Shown here: positions 1 to 9,173 of the stretch, one piece after another | Layout: each line of letters starts with the position of its first letter | How positions within the stretch are numbered: position 1 is the stretch's first letter | Assembly: GCA_046350055.1 (NCBI GenBank) | Contig: JAXMBC010000001.1 | Span: 3,782,001-3,846,000, forward strand | Direction of reading: 5' to 3' | DNA length: 64,000 nt | DNA from: JAEUIE01 sp046350055 | GTDB lineage: Bacteria; Planctomycetota; Planctomycetia; Gemmatales; HRBIN36 | Notes under the pieces: generated by a model | Seen by the model: the letters and a program-made list of their open reading frames with translations, nothing else | Database searches by the model: none | Told to the model about the DNA's origin: nothing | Made by a program: the position numbers and the translations under genes

Positions 1-2238
1 GTCGTCTGTCACCGCGGGTACATCCTTCACCAGTCTGCCGAACGACGAGCCACCCAGTAGATAGAGTTGCTGCAACTTCACCGGATCGCGATAGCTTTTG
101 GTCCATTCTCCAAGGTCTTCCAGGCTACTCAGCTTGGTATACAACTCCTGCAATTGTGCCTGAGTTGGCTGCACCGGCTTATGTCCACCGATGAGGTAGA
201 AGCCCTGGAACTCCAACGCCCCCCAGAGCGACCCCTCCGGAAACACCTCATGGTATGACCGCATGATCATCAGCATTTCTGGTTCGGGCGCAGGAGGTAA
301 CCACATGCAGAGCACCCCGCCTGGCGTTAGTCGGCTTTTACATAGTTCAAAGAACTCTTTCGTGTAGAGGTTCACCGTGCCGGCGCTGTGCAGTGGCGGA
401 GCTGGGTCGATGGTGATGACATCGTAGGCGTCGCGGTGTGTCAGAAGAAAGTTGCGGCCATCGTCGGCATGCATTTGACCATTGGGCCGCTTTCGTACCT
501 CCGCTGCATCCTTGTGGTAATGATGAAAACAGTCGAATACTTCAGGCACAATGTCTACCACGTCCACGTGCAGTTGCGGGTAGTTCATCACCGCGGTACG
601 GAAGGTTGTCCCCATGCCGAAGCAGATGATCAGCATTCGCTTGGGTTTTTCGGCCAGCAGATACGGCAGATGGGTCATGAGCTTCGTTTCAGTACAGAGA
701 ATGGTCATGCCTACCCCGTTGATCAGCAGCGTCTGTTGCCGTGGCTGGGTACGATGTCCCGCTGCGACAGTAGTTGCCGAAGATCCTTCGTGTTCGGAGT
801 AAATGACCCCTTCATCGCCGAATACCGAATGTACCCGGGCTACCATGGCCTTGTGATAAGGGTTGCCCGCCAGCACCGCAGTGAGCACAAAGAGCCCCGC
901 TAGTCCCAGGGCCGGCATCAGGAACTGGCCCCGTTCTTCGCGTGGCGTTACGCTTAGAAGTACCAACCCCAGAACCACGTTCAGCCCCGCTACCAGCATC
1001 ATCAGCACAGCTGTTCCCAGATAAGGTAGCAGGAAGAACCCCGCCAGCAGCGAGCCAACAATGGTGCCTAGCGTATTCATCGTGTAGGCCCAACTCGTCG
1101 ATTTTCCCGGCTGCTTTCCATCGGCCATGCAACTGCGCACTGCGACAGGAAACTGTAAGCCGAAGAAGAATGACACAGGCAACACCATCGCCACGCAGGT
1201 CAGAATGCCGATCACCGGCTTCATGGATTCCATGCCTGTCTTCTCAGTGCTCACCCACCAATCATGGAATAGGGGCAGCAGCAGCAGTCCTACTGTTGCC
1301 CATAGGCCTATCAATACTTCGAGCATTCCAAACCACGCTAGCGGACGCTGCTTCAGCCGCCCATGACGAGTCGAATCCCAGCTGCCCCAGGCGATGCCGA
1401 CTAGGAAAGTCCCCAGCATAATGCTGAAGGCATAGATGCTTGTTTCCAGCAGGAGCACCAGCAGCCGTGTCCACAGGATTTCGTATGCGAGAGCGCCCAG
1501 CCCGCTTACGAAGATGGTGACCAGGGCAAGTCGTCTGACAAAGGCAGGGTAGGGGGTGAGGTTTTCCGGAATCTGCTTGGCTGTAGCATCGGGCTGCTCG
1601 TCAACACGTACAGCAGGTGCAGCCATGCTGAAGGCCAACAACCCAGCGATCAGATTCAGTCCCGCTGCAATTGCCAATGTCATGCTTTCGCCAAACGCGC
1701 CAAGCAGCACGAATCCTGCTGCCAGTACACCAACCACCGCACCATAGGTGTTCACTGCATAGAGCCAGCCCAGGCTCGATTGCAGATGCTGCCCTTGCCG
1801 CGTAATGTACGCTACCATCAAAGGCAACGTCGCTCCCATAAGTAATGTGGGCACCAAAAGGCACACCAGCACAAATAAGACGCGGGCCGTCAGCAGCAGC
1901 CAGGGAGCCTTGCCAAACCAGTCATAGATCTGGACGTAAAAGCCACCGACACCTTCGATGACAAAGAACGATGCCACAATCGCTGTGAGCCCGATAGCCA
2001 GTTCGATCAATCCATACACTCGCCAGGGTTGCTTGATGCGATCGGCCCACCGACCTGCCAGCATGCTGCCCAGCGCCAGTCCTGCCATGAAGACTACCAG
2101 TACCGTTGCCGTGGCATGTGAGGTCGCCCCGAGATAGCGGGTCAACATCCGCACCCATACGGTCTGATAAATCAGCCCGCTGCAGCCGGATAAGAAGAAC
2201 GCAGCAAACAGCACCCATTTCAATCGAGCCATCGTCAT
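1..2238 (-). CDS. MFS-like transporter fused to spermidine-synthase-like domain (partial, runs off left edge)
   Basis: An open frame on the minus strand runs without a stop from ATG at 2238 to position 1, so the C-terminus lies outside the window. The first ~470 residues form a series of hydrophobic helices with small-residue MFS-like motifs (e.g. GLALGSMLAGRWADR, GATLPLMVAY). The rest is a Rossmann methyltransferase-like domain with IICFGMGTTFR (nucleotide loop), VDVVDIVPEV, HADDGRNFL and ITIDPAPPLHSAG, the pattern of spermidine synthase. Such fused MFS/spermidine-synthase proteins are common in planctomycetes; whether they make polyamines is not established. Start: ATG ACG ATG, with AGGA about 14 nt upstream, a weak site. 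A second in-frame ATG lies at 2232. The gene is divergent from the GDSL/DUF1080 gene. Family confident, substrate unknown. Confidence 0.85.
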   Translation of the reverse strand, partial: MTMARLKWVLFAAFFLSGCSGLIYQTVWVRMLTRYLGATSHATATVLVVFMAGLALGSMLAGRWADRIKQPWRVYGLIELAIGLTAIVASFFVIEGVGGFYVQIYDWFGKAPWLLLTARVLFVLVCLLVPTLLMGATLPLMVAYITRQGQHLQSSLGWLYAVNTYGAVVGVLAAGFVLLGAFGESMTLAIAAGLNLIAGLLAFSMAAPAVRVDEQPDATAKQIPENLTPYPAFVRRLALVTIFVSGLGALAYEILWTRLLVLLLETSIYAFSIMLGTFLVGIAWGSWDSTRHGRLKQRPLAWFGMLEVLIGLWATVGLLLLPLFHDWWVSTEKTGMESMKPVIGILTCVAMVLPVSFFFGLQFPVAVRSCMADGKQPGKSTSWAYTMNTLGTIVGSLLAGFFLLPYLGTAVLMMLVAGLNVVLGLVLLSVTPREERGQFLMPALGLAGLFVLTAVLAGNPYHKAMVARVHSVFGDEGVIYSEHEGSSATTVAAGHRTQPRQQTLLINGVGMTILCTETKLMTHLPYLLAEKPKRMLIICFGMGTTFRTAVMNYPQLHVDVVDIVPEVFDCFHHYHKDAAEVRKRPNGQMHADDGRNFLLTHRDAYDVITIDPAPPLHSAGTVNLYTKEFFELCKSRLTPGGVLCMWLPPAPEPEMLMIMRSYHEVFPEGSLWGALEFQGFYLIGGHKPVQPTQAQLQELYTKLSSLEDLGEWTKSYRDPVKLQQLYLLGGSSFGRLVKDVPAVTDD

Positions 2239-2333
2239 AGGCGGACATCTTCCTGGGCAGAAGAGATAGCCAACAAGCATAGGTTATGAATCGCCCCGGC
2301 GCAAGGGAAACCAGATGGAGGAACGATTGTAGC

Positions 2334-2353
2334 CATCACGCTACGTCGTGATG
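2334..2353. repeat. Small hairpin CATCACG/CGTGATG
   Basis: A 7-bp inverted repeat with a 6-nt loop lies between the two divergent genes. The same CATCACG/CGTGATG arms recur at 4673-4692, also intergenic, so it may be part of a dispersed repeat and not an operator. The rest of 2239-2489 shows no gene. Confidence 0.35.
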
Positions 2354-2489
2354 AAGGACCGAAAGTCATGCCCTTGCAATCGGCTATCACGACAGAGCAT
2401 GATGCCAACAATTCCATTGAGTCCCATCCAGCCATCCTGTATGCTGACAACTCCTACCTACTCCTCCCTCCAGTGTGCTGAGGTCTGCC

Positions 2490-4562
2490 ATGCAGCGGTT
2501 GTTGTGGTGTGTGTGTGTGATGTTGCTCGTCCCTGCCTGGTCGCCGGCACAGGATAAAACTGGTGAAAAAGCCAAGAACGAAAAGGCCAAAACGGAATCG
2601 AAAAAGGGCGAGTCAAAGAAGACACCTCCCGCTCCTGAACCGGCTGACGTCACAGTGACTCCCAAGCCCCGCCGCGATGGCTGGTGGCAGGCCCGTCATC
2701 AGACTGTCCTTCAGAAAGCCGAGGAGCAGGGGCCTGCGGTCATGTTCATTGGCGATTCCATCACCCAGGGTTGGGAAGGTGCTGGCAGGAAGGAATGGGA
2801 GAAACGATTCGCTCCCTTGAATGCTGTGAACCTCGGCTTCAGTGGCGACCGTACCCAGCATGTCCTCTGGCGGCTGGACGAAGGCCGGGAGATGGCCGGC
2901 TATGTCCCCAAGGCTGCCATGATCATGATCGGCACCAACAATAGCGGCAACAACTCCGCTGACCAGATTGCCGACGGAATTGAAGCTATCGTCAAGCTCA
3001 TCCGCCGCAAGCATCCCAAAACGCAGATTCTGTTGCTCGCCGTCTTCCCCCGTGGCGAAAAGCCCGATCATCCCCAGCGGCTCAAGCTCATCGAAGTCAA
3101 CAAGAAGATCAAAACTCTCGATGATGGCAAGTGGGTCAAGTTCCTCGACATCGGCGATAAGTTCCTTGCCGAGGATGGTGTCCTTCCCAAGGAGATCATG
3201 CCCGACTTCCTGCACCTTTCTGAAAAGGGCTATGGCATCTGGGCCGACGCAGTTGAAAGCCACCTGAAGGAAATGGTCGAGAAGTCCAGTGTTGTCTGGC
3301 AGAAGCCGAAGAAGCGGGATGATGGCTTCGTCGACATCTTCAATGGCAAGAATCTCACCGGCTGGTATGGCTGGAACATCCATGCCAAGGGTGGCAGCCC
3401 GGCGGAACTTGAAAAACTGAAGCCCGATGCACGGGCGAAGCTGATTGCCGACTGGACCGCCGATGCAGAGAAGCACTGGAGCGTGCAGAATGGCGAACTC
3501 GTCAACGATGGCCATGGAGCATATCTTGCCACTGAGCACAACTACCGCGACTACGAACTCGTCCTCGAATACAAGACTGTCCCCCTGGCAGACAGCGGCA
3601 TCTATCTGAAGGCTACGCCCCAGGTTCAAATTTGGGATTCCACCGAGAAGGCAAAGTTCAATATTGGTGCTGACAAGGGTTCCGGTGGCCTGTGGAATAA
3701 CAGTGCCGGGGCCAAGGGCAAGGATCCACTCGTCCTGGCAGACAAGAAGTTTGGTGAATGGAATGCTTTCCGCATCCTGCAGATTGGTGAACGCACTACT
3801 GTCTGGCTGAATGGCAAGCTCGTCGTTGACGACGCTGTCATGGAAAACTTCTGGGATCGTAAGAAGCGTCTGTTCGCCGAGGGACCAATCATTCTCCAGA
3901 CTCACGGCGGTGAAATCCGCTGGCGCAACATTGCTGTCCGCCGCATCAGCCCCAGCGAAGCAGCCAAGTACTTGCGCAGCAAATCAGGCACAGGCTTCAC
4001 CAGTGTATTCAACGGCAAAGATCTCGAAGGCTGGACTGGTGCCAGTGACAACTACGAAGTAAAGGACGGCGCCATCGTCTGCAAGCAGGGCAAGGGCGGA
4101 GTACTCTACACCAAGCAAGAGTATGCCAACTTCCATGCCCGGCTCGAGTTCAAACTGCCCCCCGGTGGCAACAACGGCCTCGCCATCCGCTACCCTGGCG
4201 GCAGTGTTGATACAGCCTACCATGGCATGTGCGAACTGCAGGTTCTCGACAACGATGCTGAGATGTACAACAAGCTCGATCCACGCCAGTATCATGGTTC
4301 CGCATACGGTATGGCTGCGGCCCATCGGGGCTACCTCCGTCCGTTGGGCGAATGGAACTACCAGGAAGTCACCGTCATTGGCTCGAAAATCAAAGTCGAA
4401 CTGAACGGCACAATCATACTCGAGACAGACCTCAGCAAAATTACTGACTACATGGCCAAGTCGCCACACCCGGGCAAGGATCGCACCTCAGGTTACTTCG
4501 GCTTTGCTGGCCACAGTGATCCGGTGATGTTCCGTAACATCGAGATCAAGAAACTGGATTAA
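2490..4562 (+). CDS. Secreted GDSL/SGNH hydrolase with two DUF1080 (3-keto-disaccharide hydrolase) domains
   Basis: Exported protein of 690 aa. After a signal peptide (about residues 1-21, ending SPAQ) comes a Lys/Glu-rich linker to about 50. An SGNH hydrolase domain follows: GDSITQGW with the catalytic Ser at 90, GTNN at 148-151, and the Asp/His pair in DFLHLSEKGY (D239, H242). This resembles the platelet-activating-factor acetylhydrolase-type esterases used on acylated carbohydrates. Two copies of DUF1080 follow, opening FVDIFNGKNLTGW (about 280) and FTSVFNGKDLEGW (about 505); this jelly-roll fold is linked to glycan or 3-keto-sugar hydrolysis. Together this suggests periplasmic polysaccharide deacetylation plus cleavage, an inference. 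Start chosen at 2490 because MQRLLWCVCVMLLV gives a clean signal peptide; ATG at 2475 would add five residues. Confidence 0.88.
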   Translation: MQRLLWCVCVMLLVPAWSPAQDKTGEKAKNEKAKTESKKGESKKTPPAPEPADVTVTPKPRRDGWWQARHQTVLQKAEEQGPAVMFIGDSITQGWEGAGRKEWEKRFAPLNAVNLGFSGDRTQHVLWRLDEGREMAGYVPKAAMIMIGTNNSGNNSADQIADGIEAIVKLIRRKHPKTQILLLAVFPRGEKPDHPQRLKLIEVNKKIKTLDDGKWVKFLDIGDKFLAEDGVLPKEIMPDFLHLSEKGYGIWADAVESHLKEMVEKSSVVWQKPKKRDDGFVDIFNGKNLTGWYGWNIHAKGGSPAELEKLKPDARAKLIADWTADAEKHWSVQNGELVNDGHGAYLATEHNYRDYELVLEYKTVPLADSGIYLKATPQVQIWDSTEKAKFNIGADKGSGGLWNNSAGAKGKDPLVLADKKFGEWNAFRILQIGERTTVWLNGKLVVDDAVMENFWDRKKRLFAEGPIILQTHGGEIRWRNIAVRRISPSEAAKYLRSKSGTGFTSVFNGKDLEGWTGASDNYEVKDGAIVCKQGKGGVLYTKQEYANFHARLEFKLPPGGNNGLAIRYPGGSVDTAYHGMCELQVLDNDAEMYNKLDPRQYHGSAYGMAAAHRGYLRPLGEWNYQEVTVIGSKIKVELNGTIILETDLSKITDYMAKSPHPGKDRTSGYFGFAGHSDPVMFRNIEIKKLD

Positions 4563-4578
4563 TGGTTGCCGAAATCTG

Positions 4579-4624
4579 TTCCCCTCTCCCCACCAACCAG
4601 GTTGAGGGGGAGAGGGGTAGGGAA
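4579..4624. repeat. G/C-rich hairpin repeat (CCCCTCTCCCC / GGGGGAGAGGGG)
   Basis: Arms at 4581-4591 and 4606-4617 directly follow the stop codon of the GDSL/DUF1080 gene. The hairpin could end its transcript, but the motif belongs to a dispersed intergenic family also seen near 26250, 26374, 49558, 49680 and 63173, so it is filed as a repeat. Confidence 0.6.
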
Positions 4625-4672
4625 AGCATCACAGCCAGCCCATCCATTATTAGTTGCGAGACATCCGCTCCG

Positions 4673-4692
4673 CATCACGAGTAGGCGTGATG
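4673..4692. repeat. Small hairpin CATCACG/CGTGATG (second copy)
   Basis: Same 7-bp arms as at 2334-2353, with a different 6-nt loop. It lies about 125 nt upstream of the secreted 331-aa protein. Confidence 0.3.
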
Positions 4693-4816
4693 GCTCTGCT
4701 GCGTCTGTCAAGCTCACTTTTCTCCGAACTTGAGAAAATCCGCATCGTCTGAAACTTCACGTTCCATTAAGTAGTAGAACATCTGAACTGTCAGCATTCA
4801 CTTCGGAGTCGTTCGT

Positions 4817-5812
4817 ATGTGGAAACGTACCGTCTGGGCTTGTGGTCTTCTCCTGGCTATGACACTCAGCCTCCACGCCCAGGGGACTGATATTGCCAAG
4901 CTCTTCCCCGACAGCACCGAAATGGCCTTCTCGTTCAACGTGAAGAGCCTGCTTGGTTCGAGCTTTTTCCAGAAGCACTTCAAGGAAGACTTCGATAAGC
5001 AAATTACCAATAACGCCCAACTCCAGAAATTGATGGAGACCATCGGGTTTGACCTCCGCAAGGATGTCACCTCGGTTACTTTCACAGTCAGCAAGTTTAT
5101 CGCCAAACTCGGTGGCCAGCCTGATTGGGATGGCTTTGCTGTAGTCAAAGGGGCATTCAATGTCGAAAAGATGACTGGCGCTCTGGGGGCGTTGATCGCT
5201 GCAGCCAACCAAGCTGACAAGGTCACCACCAGCAAGTTTGGTGACTACCTCATCTACGAAGTGAAGGACTCCAACTCGGGCAAGACCTTCTATGGCACCA
5301 TCTTCGATAAGGAAACCATCTTCGGTGGTACCACCAAAGACGACGTCACCAATGCTATCGAGCGATCCCTGGGTCGCAAGGCTGCCAGCCTGAACACCCG
5401 CTTCGCTGATCTGATGAGCAAGGCCCGCAACAATAACACCATGTGGGGCGCGCTCGTTATCCCGGCCTCGATTCGTGAAATGTCCAAGATGTCACCGAAC
5501 CCTGAAATGGGCGACGCCATCAGCAAGCTCGAATCGCAGACAATGAACCTGAACATCAAGGACGACATCAAGTTTGATGTCAGCATGTACATGACCGAAG
5601 ATGCAGCCGCCACCCAGCTCAAGACGCTGATGGATCAGGCCAAGGAAATGGCTGGTGCCTTTGCTCTTTCCAATGAGCAGTTCGGATCCGAACTGGCTGA
5701 CCTCGTCAGCAGCCTGCAGGTGGGTGCTAACGGCAAAAAGGTTTCCTTCAGTGGCGACATCAAGGCTGAGCTGCTCGACAAGCTCGTCAAAGTGATGAAG
5801 GATCGCAAGTAA
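4817..5812 (+). CDS. Secreted protein of unknown function
   Basis: 331 aa. A signal peptide (MWKRTVWACGLLLAMTLSLHAQ) is followed by a soluble protein rich in alternating charged and hydrophobic residues, without transmembrane helices or recognisable catalytic motifs. The opening DIAKLFPDSTEMAFSFNV and later EVKDSNSGKTFYG recall planctomycete exported proteins with a DUF3352-like layout, but I cannot confirm that family. It stands alone: a repeat hairpin lies upstream and a strong terminator follows the stop. The start is the first ATG of the signal peptide; the upstream sequence has no strong ribosome binding site. Confidence 0.7.
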   Translation: MWKRTVWACGLLLAMTLSLHAQGTDIAKLFPDSTEMAFSFNVKSLLGSSFFQKHFKEDFDKQITNNAQLQKLMETIGFDLRKDVTSVTFTVSKFIAKLGGQPDWDGFAVVKGAFNVEKMTGALGALIAAANQADKVTTSKFGDYLIYEVKDSNSGKTFYGTIFDKETIFGGTTKDDVTNAIERSLGRKAASLNTRFADLMSKARNNNTMWGALVIPASIREMSKMSPNPEMGDAISKLESQTMNLNIKDDIKFDVSMYMTEDAAATQLKTLMDQAKEMAGAFALSNEQFGSELADLVSSLQVGANGKKVSFSGDIKAELLDKLVKVMKDRK

Positions 5813-5837
5813 GAACTGAACCATCACGCTTTAACGC

Positions 5838-5868
5838 AAACAACCCCCGGAATTCTCCGGGGGTTGTT
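5838..5868. terminator. Bidirectional terminator hairpin
   Basis: CAACCCCCGGA (5841-5851) pairs with TCCGGGGGTTG (5856-5866) around a 4-nt loop, giving an 11-bp G/C-rich stem. It sits between the converging ends of the 331-aa protein gene (+) and the small Cys-rich protein gene (-), and can serve both. Confidence 0.8.
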
Positions 5869-5887
5869 CATTGGGCGAGCGATTCGC

Positions 5888-6340
5888 TTAGCGGCAAGTG
5901 CGGCACCAGCCGGGAGTGCCACCTTGCCCGCCACCGTTTGGAGCGTAGCAGGGAGCGCCAGCGCCGGCAGTGGACCAGTGCATGGTCGGGGTCACATAGA
6001 CTGGAGCATAGACTGGAGGTGCGCAGTTCTGAGGAGCAGCGCCGCCACCGATCTGGTAGCCGTGGTATTTGTAGTAGATGACCCAGTCGCACTTGTCGAG
6101 CTTCTTGTAGAAGAGGTGCAGGGCCTTGTAGTAGTCGTGCCAGAACTTCTGCCAGCGTTCTTCTTCTTCGCTGCAGAAGTAGCCGACCTTATTGGTGCGG
6201 GACCAGAAACCGGATTTCCCGGCGCAGCTGCCGCCACCAGTATTACAACTGTTGCAAGAGCCGCCGAAATCTGCCTGGGCAACATTGCTGGCCAGCAACA
6301 GGCTCAAACCGGCCAACAGGACGAGCACGGACTTACGCAT
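5888..6340 (-). CDS. Small secreted Cys/Gly-rich protein
   Basis: 150 aa. A signal peptide (MRKSVLVLLAGLSLLLASNVAQA) precedes a mature region with a Cys-Gly-rich opening (FGGSCNSCNTGGGSCAG), an aromatic and charged middle (WQKFWHDYYKALHLFYKKLDK), and a Gly/Pro/Tyr-rich tail ending CRTCR. Cysteines are frequent and could form disulphides in the envelope. No family is recognised; similar small cysteine- and tyrosine-rich exported proteins occur in planctomycetes, whose cell walls are protein-rich, so a structural role is possible but is an inference. Start at 6340: AAGGAG lies 5 nt upstream. The GTG at 6346 falls inside that binding site and is unlikely. Confidence 0.7.
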   Translation of the reverse strand: MRKSVLVLLAGLSLLLASNVAQADFGGSCNSCNTGGGSCAGKSGFWSRTNKVGYFCSEEEERWQKFWHDYYKALHLFYKKLDKCDWVIYYKYHGYQIGGGAAPQNCAPPVYAPVYVTPTMHWSTAGAGAPCYAPNGGGQGGTPGWCRTCR

Positions 6341-6801
6341 GGTCACTCCTTATCGCTGGTGGGCCTGGTACACGGCGGTGGTTTCGCCGTTCCCCCGGCG
6401 CCTTACTGGCGCAGCGTACGGACAATTGCCGGTCTGGCAGCGTATCCAGACTGGCCCCCTTGGCATGGCAACGTCTGCCACGCAACAACCATATCATCGG
6501 CAGCAGAAACCGAAAGGTTGGACAAATTCTTGCAATAGGCAAAGATCGCAGACTAGGCAGGTTGAGATTAAGAGTGCCATGTGCCAATTATTAAGTACAC
6601 GTGCTGAGGCTAAAGCATATCTAATGGTGTTACTCCTCGAACTTTCTGTCTTAACTCCTGGCGCGTAGGACTTAGCACATTGAAAGTCGCACTTAAGATT
6701 CGTGCCCGCAAGGGTTCCCCAGTTTCACTCAAGAGCCTCTCCGGTAGCGGTCGATCTTACAGGAACGAGACACTACGTCTTGTGCCGGGGAGGGGTGTTG
6801 C
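6341..6801. other. Intergenic region between divergent genes
   Basis: No gene, RNA or clear repeat is seen in these 461 nt. They should hold promoters for the Cys-rich protein gene (minus) and the Ig-like protein gene (plus), but no promoter could be assigned with confidence. Confidence 0.5.
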
Positions 6802-8196
6802 ATGACGCGGTGGCTGACCGGAATGCTGGTGCTGCTGTTAAGCACGCTGCCGGTCTGCGCCCAGGGCGAAGCTGCCTACTGCAATCGCCTGAAGTTCTCT
6901 CTCCCCTTCCAGATAGATCCCCAGGAAGTCGCTCAGCTCCGCGAAGCCCAGCTTTACGAATCTCTGGATGGCCGCAGTAACTGGCGTCTCATCGCTCGCA
7001 TCGGCCCGCAGGATACCAAGTTTGCCCTGCAGGTCCCCCGCGAAGGCGAGTATTGGTATTTGCTTCGCACCATTGAAAACAATGGCCAGGCCTATCCGCC
7101 TCAGCTCGATAAGCTGCCCACCAATGTGCAGATCACCAAGGTGATCGTCGACACCACGCCACCCCGTATCGACTTCCGCGATCAGTCAGGCCGCAATGGC
7201 GAGATTGTCGTCAGTTGGAACATCTATGACGAGAATCTCGATCCCGCTTCGATTCGCCTGGAATACCTGAGTAACAGCAGTCAGTGGATTCCGATCAACA
7301 TTCGTCAGCAGGCCCGGGGTGAGACTGCAGTCAATGTCCCCGTCAAAGGCCGCCTGGAACTGCGGCTGAGCGCGGCCGACAGTGCCAGGAATCTGGAAAC
7401 TAAAAGCATTACCGTAGTATCAGGTGGTGGGGGAGGAAGTCAGGACCGCGACTTCAGTCGCAATACCGCCAGCAGCGGTGCTGTCGGTAGCCGCAGCAGT
7501 GACGATGGCTGGGGCGATCCTGCTGGTCCCAGTCGCCGAGCATCTTCTGCCATGGATGAGCCTGCGTCCAGCCAGCGCGAGACTCGCTACGTCAACAAGG
7601 ATTCCTTCAACCTCAACTTCAATCTCGAACAGGTCGGCCCTTCGGGTGCCATCGTCGAGGCCTTTTACCAGGCTGATAATCAGTGGAACCCTGCAGGTGA
7701 TGTGAAGGTGACGAACGAAGGTCCCGGCAAACTCACTGTCAGGCTGCCCCGTGAAGGCAGCTTCGGCATGATCCTCCAGGTTCGTAGCGGCTTTGATAAC
7801 ACAGCCACCAAGCCTCGCCCCTCTACCGGTCCCGATATGTGGGTCTGCCTCGATAAGACACCCCCCAAGGTCAGCGATGTGCAAGTTATCCCCGGCCGCG
7901 GCATCAACATGGGCAAAGTGAAAATTCAATGGCGGGCCAGCGACACCAATCTTGCCCAGCAGCCCATCAAGCTCGAGTTCCAGGACCTGGAAGATGCCGA
8001 CAAAAGTTGGCAGCTCATCACCGACAATCTCGATAACAGTGGTGTTTACATCTGGACCGCCCCCACCCGAGGATATCGCTACAAGGTCCGCGTCTCCGCC
8101 CTCGACAAAGCCAAAAACTGGGGCGAAGGCATCTCAAATGAAGTGATCGTTGATGTTGCCCAACCCAAAGTGCGGATAGTGGATATTGATCACTAA
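6802..8196 (+). CDS. Secreted protein with two Ig-like repeats
   Basis: 464 aa, with signal peptide MTRWLTGMLVLLLSTLPVCAQ. The body holds two similar beta-rich repeats, each with VDTTPPRIDF or LDKTPPKVSDV followed by a W-x-xxD-xNL signature (WNIYDENLDPASIRLEY; WRASDTNLAQQPIKLEF). The TTPP...D-NL pattern is that of bacterial Ig-like/fibronectin-like modules. A Gly/Ser-rich linker near residues 210-255 separates the two halves. It is probably an envelope or surface protein with a structural or binding role; no catalytic residues are visible. GGGAGGGG lies a few nucleotides before the ATG and supports the start. Confidence 0.7.
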   Translation: MTRWLTGMLVLLLSTLPVCAQGEAAYCNRLKFSLPFQIDPQEVAQLREAQLYESLDGRSNWRLIARIGPQDTKFALQVPREGEYWYLLRTIENNGQAYPPQLDKLPTNVQITKVIVDTTPPRIDFRDQSGRNGEIVVSWNIYDENLDPASIRLEYLSNSSQWIPINIRQQARGETAVNVPVKGRLELRLSAADSARNLETKSITVVSGGGGGSQDRDFSRNTASSGAVGSRSSDDGWGDPAGPSRRASSAMDEPASSQRETRYVNKDSFNLNFNLEQVGPSGAIVEAFYQADNQWNPAGDVKVTNEGPGKLTVRLPREGSFGMILQVRSGFDNTATKPRPSTGPDMWVCLDKTPPKVSDVQVIPGRGINMGKVKIQWRASDTNLAQQPIKLEFQDLEDADKSWQLITDNLDNSGVYIWTAPTRGYRYKVRVSALDKAKNWGEGISNEVIVDVAQPKVRIVDIDH

Positions 8197-8372
8197 CATT
8201 CAGCCCTCGGCCATTCATGCCGGGGACGGGCTCGCGCGATGCATTAGGCACGCGTTGCAAGGCACTCGACACCGAGTTCCGCACATGTGCAGCATGTCTT
8301 GCTTGGGAAAGATGACTGCATTACCTACATAGCACAACAGTCTCATGATGTTGACAGACACACCTCCTATGG

Positions 8373-8843
8373 CTACTTGCCCTGCTTATCCAGTCCTGGT
8401 TCCTGGGTATCGGCGACGCGTCGAAACTGATCGCCGTAGATTCGCGTGATCGCTGCCACCATGATGCCGGTCGACCAGCCGAACATCAGAATTCCAGTTG
8501 CAGCTTCGAGGGGGCCGAGAAGTCGCCAGTCGGGGGGAAGTACGACGTCGCCATACCCGACCGTCGTGTAGCTCGTGAGAGAGAAGTAAAAAGCAGTCTC
8601 TCCGTCGGGTAATGCCTGCGCCAGCCAGTTGAGTACGGCCCACGACGATGCTTCCAGCAGGTGCAGCACCAGCAGGCTGCTGACCATGCGAATCGTCAGT
8701 AGACCTGAGTGAATCCTGCCTCGGCGGTCCTGATTCCGTTGCAGAGAGTTGGCAAGCCAGGCCTGCAATTCCAGCGTGCCAAAACCATGGATAATAACCG
8801 ATGCACCGATTAGAAAAAATGCCAACAGCAGATGAACGAGCAT
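8373..8843 (-). CDS. Two-pore-helix-type potassium channel (Ion_trans_2)
   Basis: 156 aa membrane protein. The selectivity filter is TTVGYGD (93-99), diagnostic of K+ channels. It is preceded by a membrane helix (about 46-72) and pore helix and followed by the inner helix (about 107-130); an extra N-terminal hydrophobic segment (2-20) precedes. The C-terminal tail is short, with no RCK/TrkA ligand domain, so gating cannot be predicted. It probably assembles as a tetramer in the inner membrane. The ribosome binding site is weak. It stands alone: the next minus-strand gene upstream begins about 2.9 kb away. Confidence 0.85.
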   Translation of the reverse strand: MLVHLLLAFFLIGASVIIHGFGTLELQAWLANSLQRNQDRRGRIHSGLLTIRMVSSLLVLHLLEASSWAVLNWLAQALPDGETAFYFSLTSYTTVGYGDVVLPPDWRLLGPLEAATGILMFGWSTGIMVAAITRIYGDQFRRVADTQEPGLDKQGK

Positions 8844-9173
8844 TCTGGAAGTCGCACTCCGCGGGATGGATCTAGGAAAACTGGAATCTGGTACTGCAGA
8901 ACGATTGATCCCTTGTCAGTCGGGTCTATGTCGGAGGTTCGGAGCCTTCATTTCCCGACTGTGTGGCAAGGTACGCATCCTATAGGGCCCGGGGTTCTCG
9001 GCAGTGAATTCGGTGTGTCTACACTCGCCGCAGATTTCAACGGTGATGCCAGCACTATTCTCAACTCAGTTGGATATCGTGTCAACTTACATTCTTTGTT
9101 CGCACAGCATGCCACAGAGTTAGCCGGTGAATCGTTGAAGGATGCCACTCATGCGTGGAGTTCTATTCCCTCG
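8844..9173. other. Intergenic region, no gene seen
   Basis: 330 nt between the K+ channel start and the stop of the WD40 gene, both on the minus strand. An open plus-strand frame crosses it but continues antisense through the WD40 gene and is judged non-coding. No hairpin with a T-run was noted. Confidence 0.4.

Noticed and set aside
2613..3905. 430-aa minus-strand frame opposite the GDSL/DUF1080 gene
   Set aside because: It lies wholly inside a well-supported gene, has no signal or domain, and mirrors its codon bias.
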